A DNA stretch of 43,258 bases from a bacterium CG_4_9_14_3_um_filter_65_15. GTDB lineage: Bacteria; Krumholzibacteriota; Krumholzibacteriia; LZORAL124-64-63. Shown piece by piece: positions 33,348 through 43,202 of the stretch. Location: positions 1 to 43,258 of the forward strand of contig PFVX01000088.1 in the NCBI GenBank assembly GCA_002790835.1, read 5' to 3'. A model generated the notes under the pieces. It was not told where the DNA came from, searched no databases, and was given only the letters and a program-made list of their open reading frames with translations. The position numbers and the translations under genes were made by a program. Position 1 is the first letter of the stretch. Each line of letters opens with the position of its first letter.

Positions 33348-34688
33348 TCAGGGCTTTCCGGTTCGCGGCTCGGCGGGTTCGACCCGGACGATGCGCTCGG
33401 CCACCGCGACCACCCGGGCGGTCGCGTCCTTGGCCAGGGGGATCGGGGATTCGGCGTGCCAGATCTCCCCGTGGACGACCACCTTGCCCGCCCCGGCCGG
33501 TCCGATGGGGACCACCACGCGGCCGGTTTCGCCCACCAGGGCCTGCAGACCGGTGGTCGCCGGCCGCCGCTGGGCCCGCACGGCCAGCCACACGCACAGC
33601 AGGAAGAAGCCGGCGAACGCGGCGAGGGTGGGGATCATGACCCGCAGGCTGACCCGGGCCCACGGCTCGGGCGAGGCGAAAAGCATGAGCGAGCCGAGCA
33701 CCAGGGCCGCCACCCCGCCGATGGAAAGGGCGCCGTGGCTGGTGATCTTGATCTCGAGGATCAGCAGGACCACGCCCAGCAGGATCAGGGCGGCGCCGCT
33801 GTAATCCACCGGCAGCGCCTGGAAGGCGAACAGCGCGAGCAGCAGGCAGATGCCTCCGATGATGCCAGGGGCGATGGCGCCGGGATTGCTGAACTCGAAG
33901 AACAGGCCGTAGATGCCCAGCATCAGCAGGAAGTAGGCGACGTTGGGGTTGGCGAGGGTCTTCAGGAATTTTTGCCGGGCGCCGGGTGGGCGGGACCGGA
34001 CGGTCATCGTCTCGGCCGGCAGGGTGGTCACGTCTCTGTCGAGAACGACCGTACGGCCCCGCAGGCTGTCCAACAGGGCGGGCAGGGTGGGCGCCATCAG
34101 GTCGATGACGTCCTCGGCGAGGGCCTGCGCTGCCGTCAGGTTCAACGCCTCGGTGACGAACAGACGGGAGGTCTCGGGGTTGCGGCCGCGTTGGGCTGCG
34201 ATGCTGGCGATGTAGGCCGCGGCGTCGTTCTCGACCTTGTGCGCCATGGTGCTGTCCATGGCGCCGCCCATCATCTGGACCGGGCTGGCCGAACCGATGT
34301 TGGTGCCTGGGGCCATGGCGGCCACGTGTGCGGCGACGGTGATGAAGGCCCCGGCGCTGGCGGCGCGGCTGCCGCCCGGGCCGACCCAGACGACGACCGG
34401 GACGGCAGAGGCCAGCACGGCCTTGATGATGTCCCGCATGGAGGAGTCCAGGCCGCCGGGCGTGTCCAGCTGGATCACGACGGCGGTGGCCCCCTCGGCG
34501 GCGGCGCGCGTGATACCCCCCGCCAGGTATTCGGCCGCGATGGGAGTGATGGGGCCCTCCCAGGTCAGTCGGTCAACGGTGGCGGAAACGGCGGGAACGG
34601 CCAGGACGATGATCAGAAGAAGGGAGCCTAGGGGGGGCTTCGGTGTCTCCTGCATGAAACGGCGGCGATTGGTCGGGCGGCGTGGCAT
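33348..34688 (-). CDS. NfeD-type membrane-bound ClpP-class serine protease
   Basis: This 446-residue protein has an N-terminal hydrophobic segment (about 20-36), a ClpP-class protease domain (about 42-230) and a C-terminal NfeD part with four or five membrane helices and a soluble OB-fold domain at the end. Ser111 (in AASAGAF) and Lys151 (in AHKVEND) match the Ser/Lys dyad of the 1510-N family. [12 protein letters not shown] precedes the nucleophile as expected. The start at 34688 has GGGAG upstream. The slipin gene follows at seven bases. The gene is divergent from mlaE. Confidence 0.93.
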   Translation of the reverse strand: MPRRPTNRRRFMQETPKPPLGSLLLIIVLAVPAVSATVDRLTWEGPITPIAAEYLAGGITRAAAEGATAVVIQLDTPGGLDSSMRDIIKAVLASAVPVVVWVGPGGSRAASAGAFITVAAHVAAMAPGTNIGSASPVQMMGGAMDSTMAHKVENDAAAYIASIAAQRGRNPETSRLFVTEALNLTAAQALAEDVIDLMAPTLPALLDSLRGRTVVLDRDVTTLPAETMTVRSRPPGARQKFLKTLANPNVAYFLLMLGIYGLFFEFSNPGAIAPGIIGGICLLLALFAFQALPVDYSGAALILLGVVLLILEIKITSHGALSIGGVAALVLGSLMLFASPEPWARVSLRVMIPTLAAFAGFFLLCVWLAVRAQRRPATTGLQALVGETGRVVVPIGPAGAGKVVVHGEIWHAESPIPLAKDATARVVAVAERIVRVEPAEPRTGKP

Positions 34689-34834
34689 GGTCGGCTCCCT
34701 TCCCCCGGCTGCGACCGTGGCCTCTGGAAGGTCCACCCCGGCAGTATACACCATAATCCCGGGTATTCCAGCGTTTCCGCGGTCATGGCGCGGCGATAGA
34801 CTTATCCGATTCGGGGAAGTATATTTCGCGGACC

Positions 34835-35626
34835 ATGACCACAATGTTGGAAAGCATCGGCCGGAGCGTCCTTTCGTCGCTCCGAGGCTCGGGGCGGGGC
34901 ACCTTGTTATTGTGCGCCACCCTCGGCGATCTGCGCTATGCGTGGCGCATGCGCGCCGAGATCCTGAACCAGATGCAGGTGGTGGCCGTGGGCTCGTTGC
35001 CCCTGGTCATCGTGACCTCCATCTTCGTGGGCGCGGTGACGGCGGTGCAGGCCGTCTACCAGATGCAGGCCTACGTGCCCATGAAGTTCCTGGGCACGGT
35101 GATCTCCAAGAGCGTGTTCATCGAGCTGGGGCCGGTGCTCATGGCGCTGGTCGTGGGCAGCCGGTTGTGCGCCAACTACGCCGCCGAACTGGGCACCATG
35201 AAGGTGACAGAGCAGATCGACGCAATGAACATCATGGCCATCGACCCGGTGCGGTACCTGGCCATGCCCCGCTTCCTGGCGGCGATCTTGATGATCCCCG
35301 TGATCACCATCTTCTGTGATACCATCGCGATCGTCGGCGGCTACGTGGCCTCGGTGGTGACGCTGGATGTGACCAGCGGCACCTTCATCGAGGGCCTGCG
35401 CATGTTCTACAAGGACAGCGACCTCCTGGGCGGCCTGATCAAGTCGTTCATCTTCGGGGGGATCATCGCCATGAGCGGGATCTACTTCGGATTCAACACC
35501 GAGGGCGGCGCCGAGGGCGTCGGCCAATCGGTGATGCGTGCGGTGGTGGGCAGCTGCCTGAGCATTCTGGTGGCGGACTACCTGCTGGCCATCGTCCTGT
35601 TCCAGATTGTCTTCAAGGGCAGCTAG
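34835..35626 (+). CDS. MlaE/YrbE-type ABC lipid transport permease
   Basis: This 263-residue inner-membrane protein is the permease of an MCE-type lipid transporter that moves phospholipids between the inner and outer membranes. The family pattern is clear: LPLVIVTSIFVGAVTAVQ, FLGTVISKSVFIELGPVL, AELGTMKVTEQIDAM and the final helix with LVADYLLAIVLFQ. The ATPase gene starts six bases later and the MCE protein gene follows, giving a compact mlaE-mlaF-mlaD order. TATATT at 34820-34825 lies only nine bases before the ATG, so the transcript may have little or no leader; this is tentative. Confidence 0.94.
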   Translation: MTTMLESIGRSVLSSLRGSGRGTLLLCATLGDLRYAWRMRAEILNQMQVVAVGSLPLVIVTSIFVGAVTAVQAVYQMQAYVPMKFLGTVISKSVFIELGPVLMALVVGSRLCANYAAELGTMKVTEQIDAMNIMAIDPVRYLAMPRFLAAILMIPVITIFCDTIAIVGGYVASVVTLDVTSGTFIEGLRMFYKDSDLLGGLIKSFIFGGIIAMSGIYFGFNTEGGAEGVGQSVMRAVVGSCLSILVADYLLAIVLFQIVFKGS

Positions 35627-35632
35627 GGAGCC

Positions 35633-36457
35633 ATGGAAACGTCGAACTCCACCGCCGTCCCCATGCCGCCGCCGCCGAACATGCGGCTGGGCGACCCGTC
35701 CACCCATGACGGTGTCGCGATGCAGGGCGTGAGCAAACGGTTCGGCGATATGGTGGTGCTGGACGAGTGCGACCTGCTGGTCAACAAGGGCGAGACCCTG
35801 GTGATCATCGGCCGCAGCGGCGAGGGCAAGTCGGTGCTGCTGAAGAATCTGGTGCGTTTGCAGGAACCCGACGCAGGCGGCATCTGGGTCGAAGGCCGGG
35901 AAGTGACGGGCATGGAACCGCCGGACCTGAGGGAGCTGCGCAAGGATTTCGGCTTCCTGTTCCAGGGCGCGGCCCTGTTCGACTCCATGACCATCTGCGA
36001 GAACGTGGGGCTGATGCTCAAGGAGCACACAGATTGGGACCGGGAACGGATCCGCGCGCGGGCCTGCGAGTGCCTGGCCCTGGTGGGCCTGGATGACGCC
36101 GACGACAAGCTGCCCAGCGAGCTGAGCGGCGGCATGAAGAAGCGGGCCGGACTGGCGCGGGCCATCGTGATGCAGCCGCAGTACATTCTCTACGACGAGC
36201 CGACCACGGGCCTCGATCCCATCACCGGCGACGCGATCAATGACCTGATCCTCAAGCTGCAGCGGGAGCTGGGGGTCACGAGCATCGTCGTCACCCACGA
36301 CATGGCCGGCGCCTTCAAGATCGCCAACCGCATCGCCATGCTGAACCGGGGCAAGATCGTTTTCACCGGAACGGTGGAGGAAATCCAGGAGACCAGCCAT
36401 CCGCTGGTCAGGCAGTTCATCGAGGGCCGCGCCGACGGTCCTCTGGGTGTGTTTTGA
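35633..36457 (+). CDS. MlaF-type ABC transporter ATP-binding protein
   Basis: This 274-residue ATPase powers the lipid transporter. Walker A is GRSGEGKS (60-67), the signature is LSGGMKKRAGLARA, Walker B is ILYDEPTTGLDP and the switch histidine is in VVTHDM. The GEGKS form and LFQGAALFDSMT are typical of MlaF rather than other ABC proteins. The first 25 residues are a proline-rich extension of unknown role. Its start is six bases after mlaE, and its end overlaps a possible GTG start of the next gene. Confidence 0.95.
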   Translation: METSNSTAVPMPPPPNMRLGDPSTHDGVAMQGVSKRFGDMVVLDECDLLVNKGETLVIIGRSGEGKSVLLKNLVRLQEPDAGGIWVEGREVTGMEPPDLRELRKDFGFLFQGAALFDSMTICENVGLMLKEHTDWDRERIRARACECLALVGLDDADDKLPSELSGGMKKRAGLARAIVMQPQYILYDEPTTGLDPITGDAINDLILKLQRELGVTSIVVTHDMAGAFKIANRIAMLNRGKIVFTGTVEEIQETSHPLVRQFIEGRADGPLGVF

Positions 36458-36494
36458 ACGGGCCGTCGCGGCGGCCGGGATCGAGAGCCGGAAT

Positions 36495-37400
36495 ATGAAC
36501 GAATCCAAGGGCAGGATAACGGAAGTCCAGGTCGGCGTGCTGACCATCGCGGCGGTGGCGGTGCTCATCGTGGGCATGATGTGGTTCAAGAACCTGGACT
36601 TCACGCGGGGCAGCGTGACCTATTTCGTCGATTTCCCCCGGGTCGAGGGCATGCAGGCGGGCGACCGCGTGCAGGTGCGGGGTATCCGCATGGGTGAAGT
36701 GCAGGGCCTGGCCATGCTGCCGGAAGCGGTGCGCGTGGAGATTATGGTCGAAGGCGAGACCCCGCTGCGCGAGGACGCCGAGATCACCCTGGGCGAGAAG
36801 GGCATCGTGGGCGAGGTCGTGGTCGACGTCGAGCCGGGGACGACGGGCAAGGTTGTTCCCCCCGGCTACGTCTTCAAGGGCCGCACCGCGGGGACCATCG
36901 CGGCGATGACCGACGCGGCGGGCGCCGCCCTGGCCGAGATGCGCACCCTGACGGGGCAGGTCACCGATCTGGTCACCGAGATTCGCGAGCAGGGCAAGGT
37001 GGTCGAGACCATGGCCCAGGCCAACGAGACCCTGGACAAGGTCGATGAGATGCTCAACGAGAATCATCCCAAGATCCAGGCGATCCTCGAGAACCTGGCC
37101 CAGTCCACCAGCGATCTGCGGGACCTGTTGGCGTCGGGTGTCATCGATTCGACCCTCAACCGCACCTCGACGACCATGGCCACCGCCGACGACCTGCTGG
37201 CTTCCCTGGACCAGTCGGCCACGCGCCTGTCGGCCATTCTGGATGACCTCGACAGCGGCGAAGGCACCGCCGGCAGCCTGCTCAAGGACCCGGCCCTTTA
37301 CGCCCGCACCGATTCGACCCTGACCGCGGTTCAGCGCCTGCTCGACGAGATGCGCCGGAACCCCAAGAAGTACTTCAAGTTGAACCTGTTGGATTTTTGA
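36495..37400 (+). CDS. MlaD-type MCE domain protein
   Basis: This 301-residue protein has one N-terminal membrane helix (about 11-29), an MCE domain (about 38-115, with RVQVRGIRMGEVQ and EGETPLREDAEITLG) and a long helical C-terminal region with repeated small and polar residues, typical of MCE proteins that form a hexameric ring or needle in the periplasm. The C-terminal SGEGTAGSLLKDPALY pattern recurs in FCB-group MCE proteins. ATG at 36495 was chosen because the helix follows directly; a GTG at 36447 overlapping mlaF is an alternative. It completes the lipid transport operon. Confidence 0.93.
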   Translation: MNESKGRITEVQVGVLTIAAVAVLIVGMMWFKNLDFTRGSVTYFVDFPRVEGMQAGDRVQVRGIRMGEVQGLAMLPEAVRVEIMVEGETPLREDAEITLGEKGIVGEVVVDVEPGTTGKVVPPGYVFKGRTAGTIAAMTDAAGAALAEMRTLTGQVTDLVTEIREQGKVVETMAQANETLDKVDEMLNENHPKIQAILENLAQSTSDLRDLLASGVIDSTLNRTSTTMATADDLLASLDQSATRLSAILDDLDSGEGTAGSLLKDPALYARTDSTLTAVQRLLDEMRRNPKKYFKLNLLDF

Positions 37401-37428
37401 CCCCGAGCAACCCCGTGGGAGGCACGAC

Positions 37429-37944
37429 ATGAATGCGGATCCGAAGAAGGAAGCCATGATCAAGGTGGTCAAGGACGCGGTGATGGTGGAGGTCAAGGGC
37501 CAGCAGCTGTACAGCCACGCGGCCACCGAAGCCGTGGACCCCGCAGCCAAGGCCATGTTCGAGATGCTGGCCAAGGACGAGGACGACCACGTGCGCATCC
37601 TCATGACCCAGTACAAGAGCCTGATGTCCGACGGCAAGCTGGACCTGAGTGAAGTCCACCCCGCCGCGGTGGACCACGGCTCGCAGGACGTGATCAGCGA
37701 CGAGTTCAAGAAGTCCATCAAGGGCGGCAAGTTCGAGATGGCCGTCATCGGCATCGGCTGCGACCTGGAGAACAAGGCCATCGCCTACTACAAGAAGCAC
37801 GCCGCCGAGACCGACGACGCGGAGCTCAAGCAGCTCTTCACCTGGCTGGTCGAGTGGGAAGACGGGCACCTGGAGCAGCTCATGGAGCTGGAGAAGATGT
37901 ACCAGGACGCGTACTGGGCCGATCAGGGATTCTCGCCGATGTAG
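37429..37944 (+). CDS. Ferritin-like (rubrerythrin-type) diiron protein
   Basis: This 171-residue protein is a four-helix ferritin-like domain. Diiron ligands can be assigned: E21 in VMVEVKG, E51-x2-H54 in DEDDH, E114 in DLENKAIAYY and E144-x2-H147 in EWEDGH. There is no C-terminal rubredoxin domain, so it is the short erythrin form, expected to act in peroxide or iron handling. It has a GGGAGGC ribosome binding site and lies 28 bases after mlaD, probably in the same transcript. Immediately after its stop the composition changes and the same frame continues into a decayed sorting domain. Confidence 0.9.
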   Translation: MNADPKKEAMIKVVKDAVMVEVKGQQLYSHAATEAVDPAAKAMFEMLAKDEDDHVRILMTQYKSLMSDGKLDLSEVHPAAVDHGSQDVISDEFKKSIKGGKFEMAVIGIGCDLENKAIAYYKKHAAETDDAELKQLFTWLVEWEDGHLEQLMELEKMYQDAYWADQGFSPM

Positions 37945-38172
37945 GCACCGACCTCGGCCCGGCTTCAAAAGTTGTTCCTCGGGATCCCGGGATTTCGGAT
38001 CAGAGGTCGCCTCATTCGCTTGCTTGTTGATACCCTTTTGCCCGCAGGAGAGTACACCGAAACCTGGAACGGGAAAAGTGGTCAAGGAATAGCAGTTGCA
38101 AGCGGTGTATACCTCGTGCGGACGCAAGTCGGTTCCCATTCAGTACTCAAACGCATCACCTTATTGAGGTAG
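37945..38172 (+). pseudogene. Orphan C-terminal FlgD-like/type IX-like sorting domain remnant
   Basis: About 60 residues match only the end of the secreted-protein sorting domain: RGRLIRLLVDTLLPAGEY, ETWNGKS, ASGVYLVRT and a final LLR. The catalytic or cargo part is missing, the first strand is degraded, and no ribosome binding site or convincing start exists (a TTG at 37972 opens the frame). It is in the same frame as the ferritin gene, separated only by that gene's TAG stop. The likely origin is a deletion that removed a larger secreted-protein gene and left its tail. It precedes a foreign-looking secreted protein gene by six bases. Confidence 0.65.
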
Positions 38173-38178
38173 CACATC

Positions 38179-39378
38179 ATGATGGCCATTGCGGTTGTTT
38201 CCCGATTTATTGTGGGGGCATTATTGTCGCTGATTCTTTTCAGTCCGCCTGGTTACGGAAGATCCTGGCGGGTCGAAAAGGATGGGTCCGGGGATTTTGC
38301 TGTGATTCAAAATGCCGTCGATGCGGCGGCGCCGGGCGATACGGTTGTGGTTGGGCCGGGGAGGTATGAAGATAAATCCGTACTCTCTTGCATAAGCTCA
38401 CCTGAGTTTGCCTATATTAACGTTCAATGTGAAGATTTGACTTTGATTGGGTCAGGGGCCAGCCAGACAATTGTTGGCCCCGAGGATGGGGTTGGCCAAG
38501 TCCCGGGATACCCGGTTGGTGTTTTTGCGTCCTCCTCGTGTGGATTTCATGTGTTGGAAATAATGAATATTCGAATTGAAAACATCTGGACCTCTGTTTA
38601 CATCGGGCTTGGAAGTAAGGTTACTATTTCGGAATGTGAGTTTGGTGGTGGGGAGGCTGGAACAAATTCCAGTTGTGATTCAATGCTGGTGAGAAATTGT
38701 GAATTTGGCCAGACTGTGGGCACTCGAGACCAGGTTATTTCTTATTATCAAACGTTTCTAAAATTAGACAACTGCAGATTTGCTCTGAGTGGCCGCCAGG
38801 TGCATGTCCAGGTTCAGGGAACGCCCCGTGCCGAAATCCTCAATTGTGAATTTGTAGGCGGTTTTGGGGGGGTGAATATTGTCCAGGGTGGGCGCGCAGC
38901 AATCCATAATAATCAGTTTTCTGACCAAGATGGATTTGGGATTGCTGTCGGATCCACTGGAGGTTGTGTTGCTTCTGTTCGGGATTGTGAATTTTCCGGG
39001 CAGTATGTGGCTTTTCGGCAAGACGGAGGGAATAGTGTCTGGGAAGTTGAGAGCACGACGGTTACCGATGTTCAGGTTGGAACGTTGGCTTTTGGTAGCC
39101 TGAATGGCGGATACATCCGGGACTCCATCCTTGCCAAGGGCGAACGTTATGTCGTTTTGGACTACTTGGGGCTGAAATCCTCCGCAACCGAACCCATCCA
39201 TTTCGACATGACCGACAACTGGTGGGGAACGACGGATCCCGACAGCATTCAGGCGTTGATCTTCGACTACAACGACGACCCTGCCAGCGGCTACATCATC
39301 GACTGGCAACCCTTCAAGAGCGAACCCGTGCCGACCGAGAAGAAGTCTCTCGGTTCGGTCAAATCCATGTTCCGCTGA
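38179..39378 (+). CDS. Secreted right-handed beta-helix protein of foreign composition
   Basis: This 399-residue protein has a signal peptide (about 1-27) and then DGSGDFAVIQNAVDAAAPGDTV, the standard entry to pectin-lyase-like beta-helix domains in exported FCB-group proteins. Repeated short strands with motifs such as VTISECEFGG, LVRNCEFGQ, LKLDNCRF, EILNCEF and SVRDCEF form the helix rungs. NWWGTTDPDSIQ closes it. There is no C-terminal sorting domain. Most of the gene is much richer in A and T than its neighbours (line 38401-38460 has 26 G/C of 60; a leuS line has 40 of 60), but the last 200 bases return to host-like GC-rich codons. Transfer followed by recombination is likely. Substrate is unknown. 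Confidence 0.82.
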   Translation: MMAIAVVSRFIVGALLSLILFSPPGYGRSWRVEKDGSGDFAVIQNAVDAAAPGDTVVVGPGRYEDKSVLSCISSPEFAYINVQCEDLTLIGSGASQTIVGPEDGVGQVPGYPVGVFASSSCGFHVLEIMNIRIENIWTSVYIGLGSKVTISECEFGGGEAGTNSSCDSMLVRNCEFGQTVGTRDQVISYYQTFLKLDNCRFALSGRQVHVQVQGTPRAEILNCEFVGGFGGVNIVQGGRAAIHNNQFSDQDGFGIAVGSTGGCVASVRDCEFSGQYVAFRQDGGNSVWEVESTTVTDVQVGTLAFGSLNGGYIRDSILAKGERYVVLDYLGLKSSATEPIHFDMTDNWWGTTDPDSIQALIFDYNDDPASGYIIDWQPFKSEPVPTEKKSLGSVKSMFR

Positions 39379-39455
39379 CTTTACGACGACCCCAGTTGCA
39401 AAGGTGACACAGGCACTCGGCAAACGGATTCACACACAGCACGAAAAGGACCACG

Positions 39456-41873
39456 ATGGCCTACGACCCCGCACAGATCGAACCCCGCTGGCAGCGCTAC
39501 TGGGACGAGCACAATACCTTCGCCGCGGCCGACGGCGCAGGTAAGCCCAAGTACTACGTGCTGGACATGTTCCCCTATCCCTCGGGCAACGGCCTGCATG
39601 TGGGGCATCCGGAGGGCTACACCGCCACCGACATCGTGGCGCGCTACAAGCGCATGAACGGGTTCAACGTGCTGCATCCCATGGGCTGGGACAGCTTCGG
39701 CCTGCCGGCGGAGAACCACGCCATCAAGACGGGCACCCATCCGCGCGAAACGACGCGCCGGAACATCGCCAACTTCAAGCGCCAGTTGAAGATGCTGGGG
39801 TTCAGTTTCGACTGGGACCGCGAGGTCGCCACCAGCGAACCCGACTACTACCGCTGGACCCAGTGGATCTTCACCAAGCTGTACGAGCAGGGGTTGGCCT
39901 ACGAGGGCGAGATGGCCGTGAACTGGTGCCCGGCCCTGGGCACGGTGCTGGCCAATGAAGAGGTGAAGGACGGCCTGAGCGAGGTGGGCGGCCATCCGGT
40001 GGTCCGCAAGCCCATGACCCAGTGGATGCTGAGGATCACCGCCTACGCCGAGCGGCTGCTGGAGGATCTGGACGAACTGGACTGGCCTGAGTACATCAAG
40101 GATCTGCAGCGCAATTGGATCGGCCGCAGCGAGGGCGCCGAGGTCGATTTTCCCGTGCAGGGCAGCGAGCGCAAGCTGCGCATCTTCACCACCCGGCCCG
40201 ACACCATGTTCGGGGCGACCTACATGGTCATCAGCCCGGAGCATCCGTGGGTGGGCGAGCTGACCACCGACGACCAGCGCGCCGCGGTCGAAGCCTACCG
40301 GCGCGAGGCCGCCGGCAAGAGCGACCGCGACCGGCAGATCAGCAAGGAGAAAACCGGCGTTTTTGCTGGCAGCTACGCCGTCAATCCGGCCACCGGCGCG
40401 GCCATTCCCATCTGGGTGGCCGACTACGTGATGATGGGCTACGGCACCGGCGCGATCATGGCCGTGCCCGGCCAGGACGAGCGCGACTGGGAATTCGCCG
40501 AGGTCTTCGACCTGCCCATCCTGCGCACCGTGCAGCCGCCCGCCGATTTCGACGGCAAGGCCTTCACCGGCGACGGCCCCGCCATCAACAGCGATTTCCT
40601 CGACGGCCTGGAGGTGACCGAGGCCAAGGCGCGCATGATCGACTGGCTCGAGGACAAGGGCCTGGGCGAGCGCAAGGTGAACTACAAGCTGCGCGACTGG
40701 CTGTTCAGCCGTCAGCGATACTGGGGCGAGCCGTTCCCGCTGCTGAAGTTCCCCGATGGCTCCATCCGCCTGATGGGCGAGGACGAGTTGCCGCTGACCC
40801 TGCCCGCGGTCGACAAGTACGAAGCCGCCGGCACCGGCGAGGGGCCGCTGGCCACGGTCACCGAGTGGGTCGAGGTGACCGACCCGGTGACGGGCAAGCC
40901 CGCCCGCCGTGAGACCAACACCATGCCCCAGTGGGCGGGTAGCTGCTGGTACTACCTGCGCTTCATCGATCCGCGCAACAGCGAGCGCGCCTGGGATCCC
41001 GAGAAGGAAAAATACTGGATGCCGGTGGACCTGTACCTGGGCGGCACCGAGCACGCGGTGCTGCACCTGATGTACGCCCGCTTCTGGCACAAGGTGCTGT
41101 TCGACCTGGGGCTGGTGTCGACGAAGGAACCGTTCAAGAAGCTGCGCAACCAGGGCATGATCCTGGGGGAGAACGGCGACAAGATGAGCAAGAGCCGCGG
41201 CAACGTCGTCAACCCCGACGACGTGATCGCCGAGCAGGGCGCCGACGCCCTCAGGCTGTACCTCATGTTCCTGGGCCCGCTGGAGCGCGACAAGCCGTGG
41301 AACACGACCGGCATCGACGGCGTGCGCCGCTTCCTGGAGCGCATGTGGCGGCTGTACTGTGACGAGGAGGATGGCCTCTCGCCGCAGGTGCAGGATGTGG
41401 CGCCGAACGAGGACCAGCTGCGCCTGCTGCACAAGACGATCCACGCGGTGACCACCATGACCGAGGATCTGCGCTTCAACACCGCCATCAGCCAGATGAT
41501 GGTCTTCGTCAACGAGATGACCGGCATGGAAGCGCGCCCGCGCGCGCTGCTGGAGAGCTTCGCGCTGCTGCTGGCACCCTACGCGCCGCATCTGGCTGAG
41601 GAGCTGTGGTCCAAGCTGGGCCATGGCGAGACCCTGGCCTGCGCGCCGTGGCCCGCATACGACGAGCAGTACCTGGTCGAAGACACCATCACGGTGGTGG
41701 TGCAGGTGAACGGCAAGGTGCGCGACCAGCTCCAGATCGCCCGCGACGCCGACCCCGAAGACGTCAAGGCCGCGGCCCTGGCCCTGGAAAAGATCGGGCA
41801 GTGGACCGAGGGCAAGACCATCGTCAAGACGATCTACGTGCCGGGCAAGCTGGTCAGCGTGGTGGTGAAGTAG
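39456..41873 (+). CDS. leuS: Leucyl-tRNA synthetase
   Basis: This 805-residue class I synthetase charges tRNA-Leu. The HIGH-type motif is HVGH (48-51, in [13 protein letters not shown]), the KMSKS motif is at 576-580 ([10 protein letters not shown]), and the editing domain (CP1) is present between them with the TTRPDT site. [15 protein letters not shown] is diagnostic. The C-terminal VNGKVRDQL domain is intact. AAAAGGACC before the ATG serves as ribosome binding site. The GC content is back to the chromosomal level. The stop is followed within 20 bases by transposase remains. Confidence 0.98.
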   Translation: MAYDPAQIEPRWQRYWDEHNTFAAADGAGKPKYYVLDMFPYPSGNGLHVGHPEGYTATDIVARYKRMNGFNVLHPMGWDSFGLPAENHAIKTGTHPRETTRRNIANFKRQLKMLGFSFDWDREVATSEPDYYRWTQWIFTKLYEQGLAYEGEMAVNWCPALGTVLANEEVKDGLSEVGGHPVVRKPMTQWMLRITAYAERLLEDLDELDWPEYIKDLQRNWIGRSEGAEVDFPVQGSERKLRIFTTRPDTMFGATYMVISPEHPWVGELTTDDQRAAVEAYRREAAGKSDRDRQISKEKTGVFAGSYAVNPATGAAIPIWVADYVMMGYGTGAIMAVPGQDERDWEFAEVFDLPILRTVQPPADFDGKAFTGDGPAINSDFLDGLEVTEAKARMIDWLEDKGLGERKVNYKLRDWLFSRQRYWGEPFPLLKFPDGSIRLMGEDELPLTLPAVDKYEAAGTGEGPLATVTEWVEVTDPVTGKPARRETNTMPQWAGSCWYYLRFIDPRNSERAWDPEKEKYWMPVDLYLGGTEHAVLHLMYARFWHKVLFDLGLVSTKEPFKKLRNQGMILGENGDKMSKSRGNVVNPDDVIAEQGADALRLYLMFLGPLERDKPWNTTGIDGVRRFLERMWRLYCDEEDGLSPQVQDVAPNEDQLRLLHKTIHAVTTMTEDLRFNTAISQMMVFVNEMTGMEARPRALLESFALLLAPYAPHLAEELWSKLGHGETLACAPWPAYDEQYLVEDTITVVVQVNGKVRDQLQIARDADPEDVKAAALALEKIGQWTEGKTIVKTIYVPGKLVSVVVK

Positions 41874-41891
41874 ACACTCCGGCCGTGTTGC

Positions 41892-42629
41892 GTCAACAGC
41901 CATGTCCATTTCCATGTGCTGGCGACCGACGGCGTGTTCGCCGCCGGCGAGGACGGCGGGGCGGTCTTTCATCCGGCGCTGGACCTCGACACCGCCGATT
42001 TCGGCGCCGTCCAGGCGGCATCGCCGAAGGCGGGATCGCGTAGCGATTCCACATGCGCCACCGCGGTCTGCGTTGGCTGCTGCGCCACGGGCATCTGGAT
42101 GACGAGGCGGTCCACATCCAGGATACCCCCGACCACGCCGGCGGCTGGTCGGTCGACGCCTCGGTCACGGTTCCAGGCTGGGACCGACAGGGGCTGGAGC
42201 GACTGGTCCGCTACTGTGCCCGGCCGCCGCTGAGCCAGGAGCGGCTCGGGAGGTTGAACCAGGAGCAGCTCGTCTACCATCTCCGTAAACCGACCGCCGA
42301 CGGTCGCACCGAACTGGTCCTGTCACCGCTCGAGCTGCTGGACCACCTGGCCCAGTTCGTTACCCCGCCGCGGGTACACAAACACCGCTGAATGCCTGCC
42401 GCTGGTGTGTCCGCACTGCGGCACCCCGATGCGGATCATCGCCTTCGTGCTGGATCCGCCGGCCATCGAGCGGATCCTGCGTCACATCGATGAGCCGACG
42501 GAGCCGCCGGTGGTGCTGCCGGCGCGGTCGCCGCCTCAGGGGGAGTTCGTGTTCAACCAGGATGCTGGAGCGGACGACTGGCCGGATCTGGACCAAGCGA
42601 CCGGCTGGCCGGGCGATCCCTGGGATTGA
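41892..42629 (+). pseudogene. Decayed IS91/IS801-type (HUH, Y2) transposase
   Basis: Three fragments match the C-terminal half of IS91-family transposases. The first (41892-42016) contains NSHVHFHVLATDGVF, which includes the His-x-His of the HUH motif. A frameshift and an in-frame TAG (42041-42043) lead to the second (to 42391), with GLERLVRYCARPPLSQ and LSPLELLDHLAQFVTPPR. About 100 residues are then deleted, and the third fragment (to 42629, one frame over) starts LVCPHCGTPMRIIAFVLD and ends in the acidic tail. The N-terminal half is absent. The element abuts the leuS stop and is inactive. Confidence 0.8.
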
Positions 42630-43202
42630 ATCTACCGCGCAGAGGAAGCACCGGCATCGCCGCCGAACAGAGCGGCCGGTGCGTCGGTGCGTCAGCGCCG
42701 GGGTTGGATCGGACTGTAAGGCGCGGAAATCGCGTCATTGGGCGGTGTGGAGGGAATGGATGTCGACAACGGGTGGTCGATGTGGGAGAATTTGGGGGAG
42801 AAAAAGAGGGGATCCCGGCCTGGGAGGGTGGACTATGCGGTTGAAATTCCTTCCGCCCCAATCATCAACCAGCAGGCTGACGGTTCAGCTTGCCAACCGA
42901 TGGAAGTTTGACTCGGATTGATTATTTGGTAGCGACAGCCGTTTTCCAACGTTTTAGCACTTTTCAAATGCTCGGATTAATGCAATTAAGTGGTCTAGTT
43001 TTCATTCCCCCCTCGCTGCCGCCGCGGCCGCGTACGCGTCCACAATGCCCCCCGACTTTATCCTCCCGTTCAAGTCTGGCAACGGACACGCCGTCTCCAT
43101 GAGAATGTGCTTCGCCTCCGGGCCGCTAAGCGCCGGACGAATACTGAACATCAATGCCAGAACGCCGGTAAGGGCCTGCGATTATATAAGTGTCGCAAGT
43201 AA
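42630..43202 (+). other. Gene-free region between transposase remnants
   Basis: I support no gene in these 573 bases. Codon structure is broken on both strands. The short open frames lack ribosome binding sites and recognisable motifs. About 42900-43000 is richer in A and T than the chromosome around it. A tandem GGTGCGTC pair occurs near 42680. It most likely contains decayed ends of insertion elements, but no terminal repeats could be paired by eye. Confidence 0.5.

Noticed and set aside
32775-34631. Long plus-strand open frame opposite slipin and nfeD
   Set aside because: It spans two recognisable minus-strand genes, and its translation is low-complexity shadow sequence.
39381-41972. Very long minus-strand open frame opposite leuS
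   Set aside because: It lies wholly against a complete leuS with all synthetase motifs. It is a GC-rich shadow frame with His/Gly/Gln-rich low-complexity composition, lacking a ribosome binding site.
42630-43202. Integron attC site or CRISPR-like repeats among the transposase remains
   Set aside because: No repeated units with regular spacing and no paired attC-type core sites could be found.
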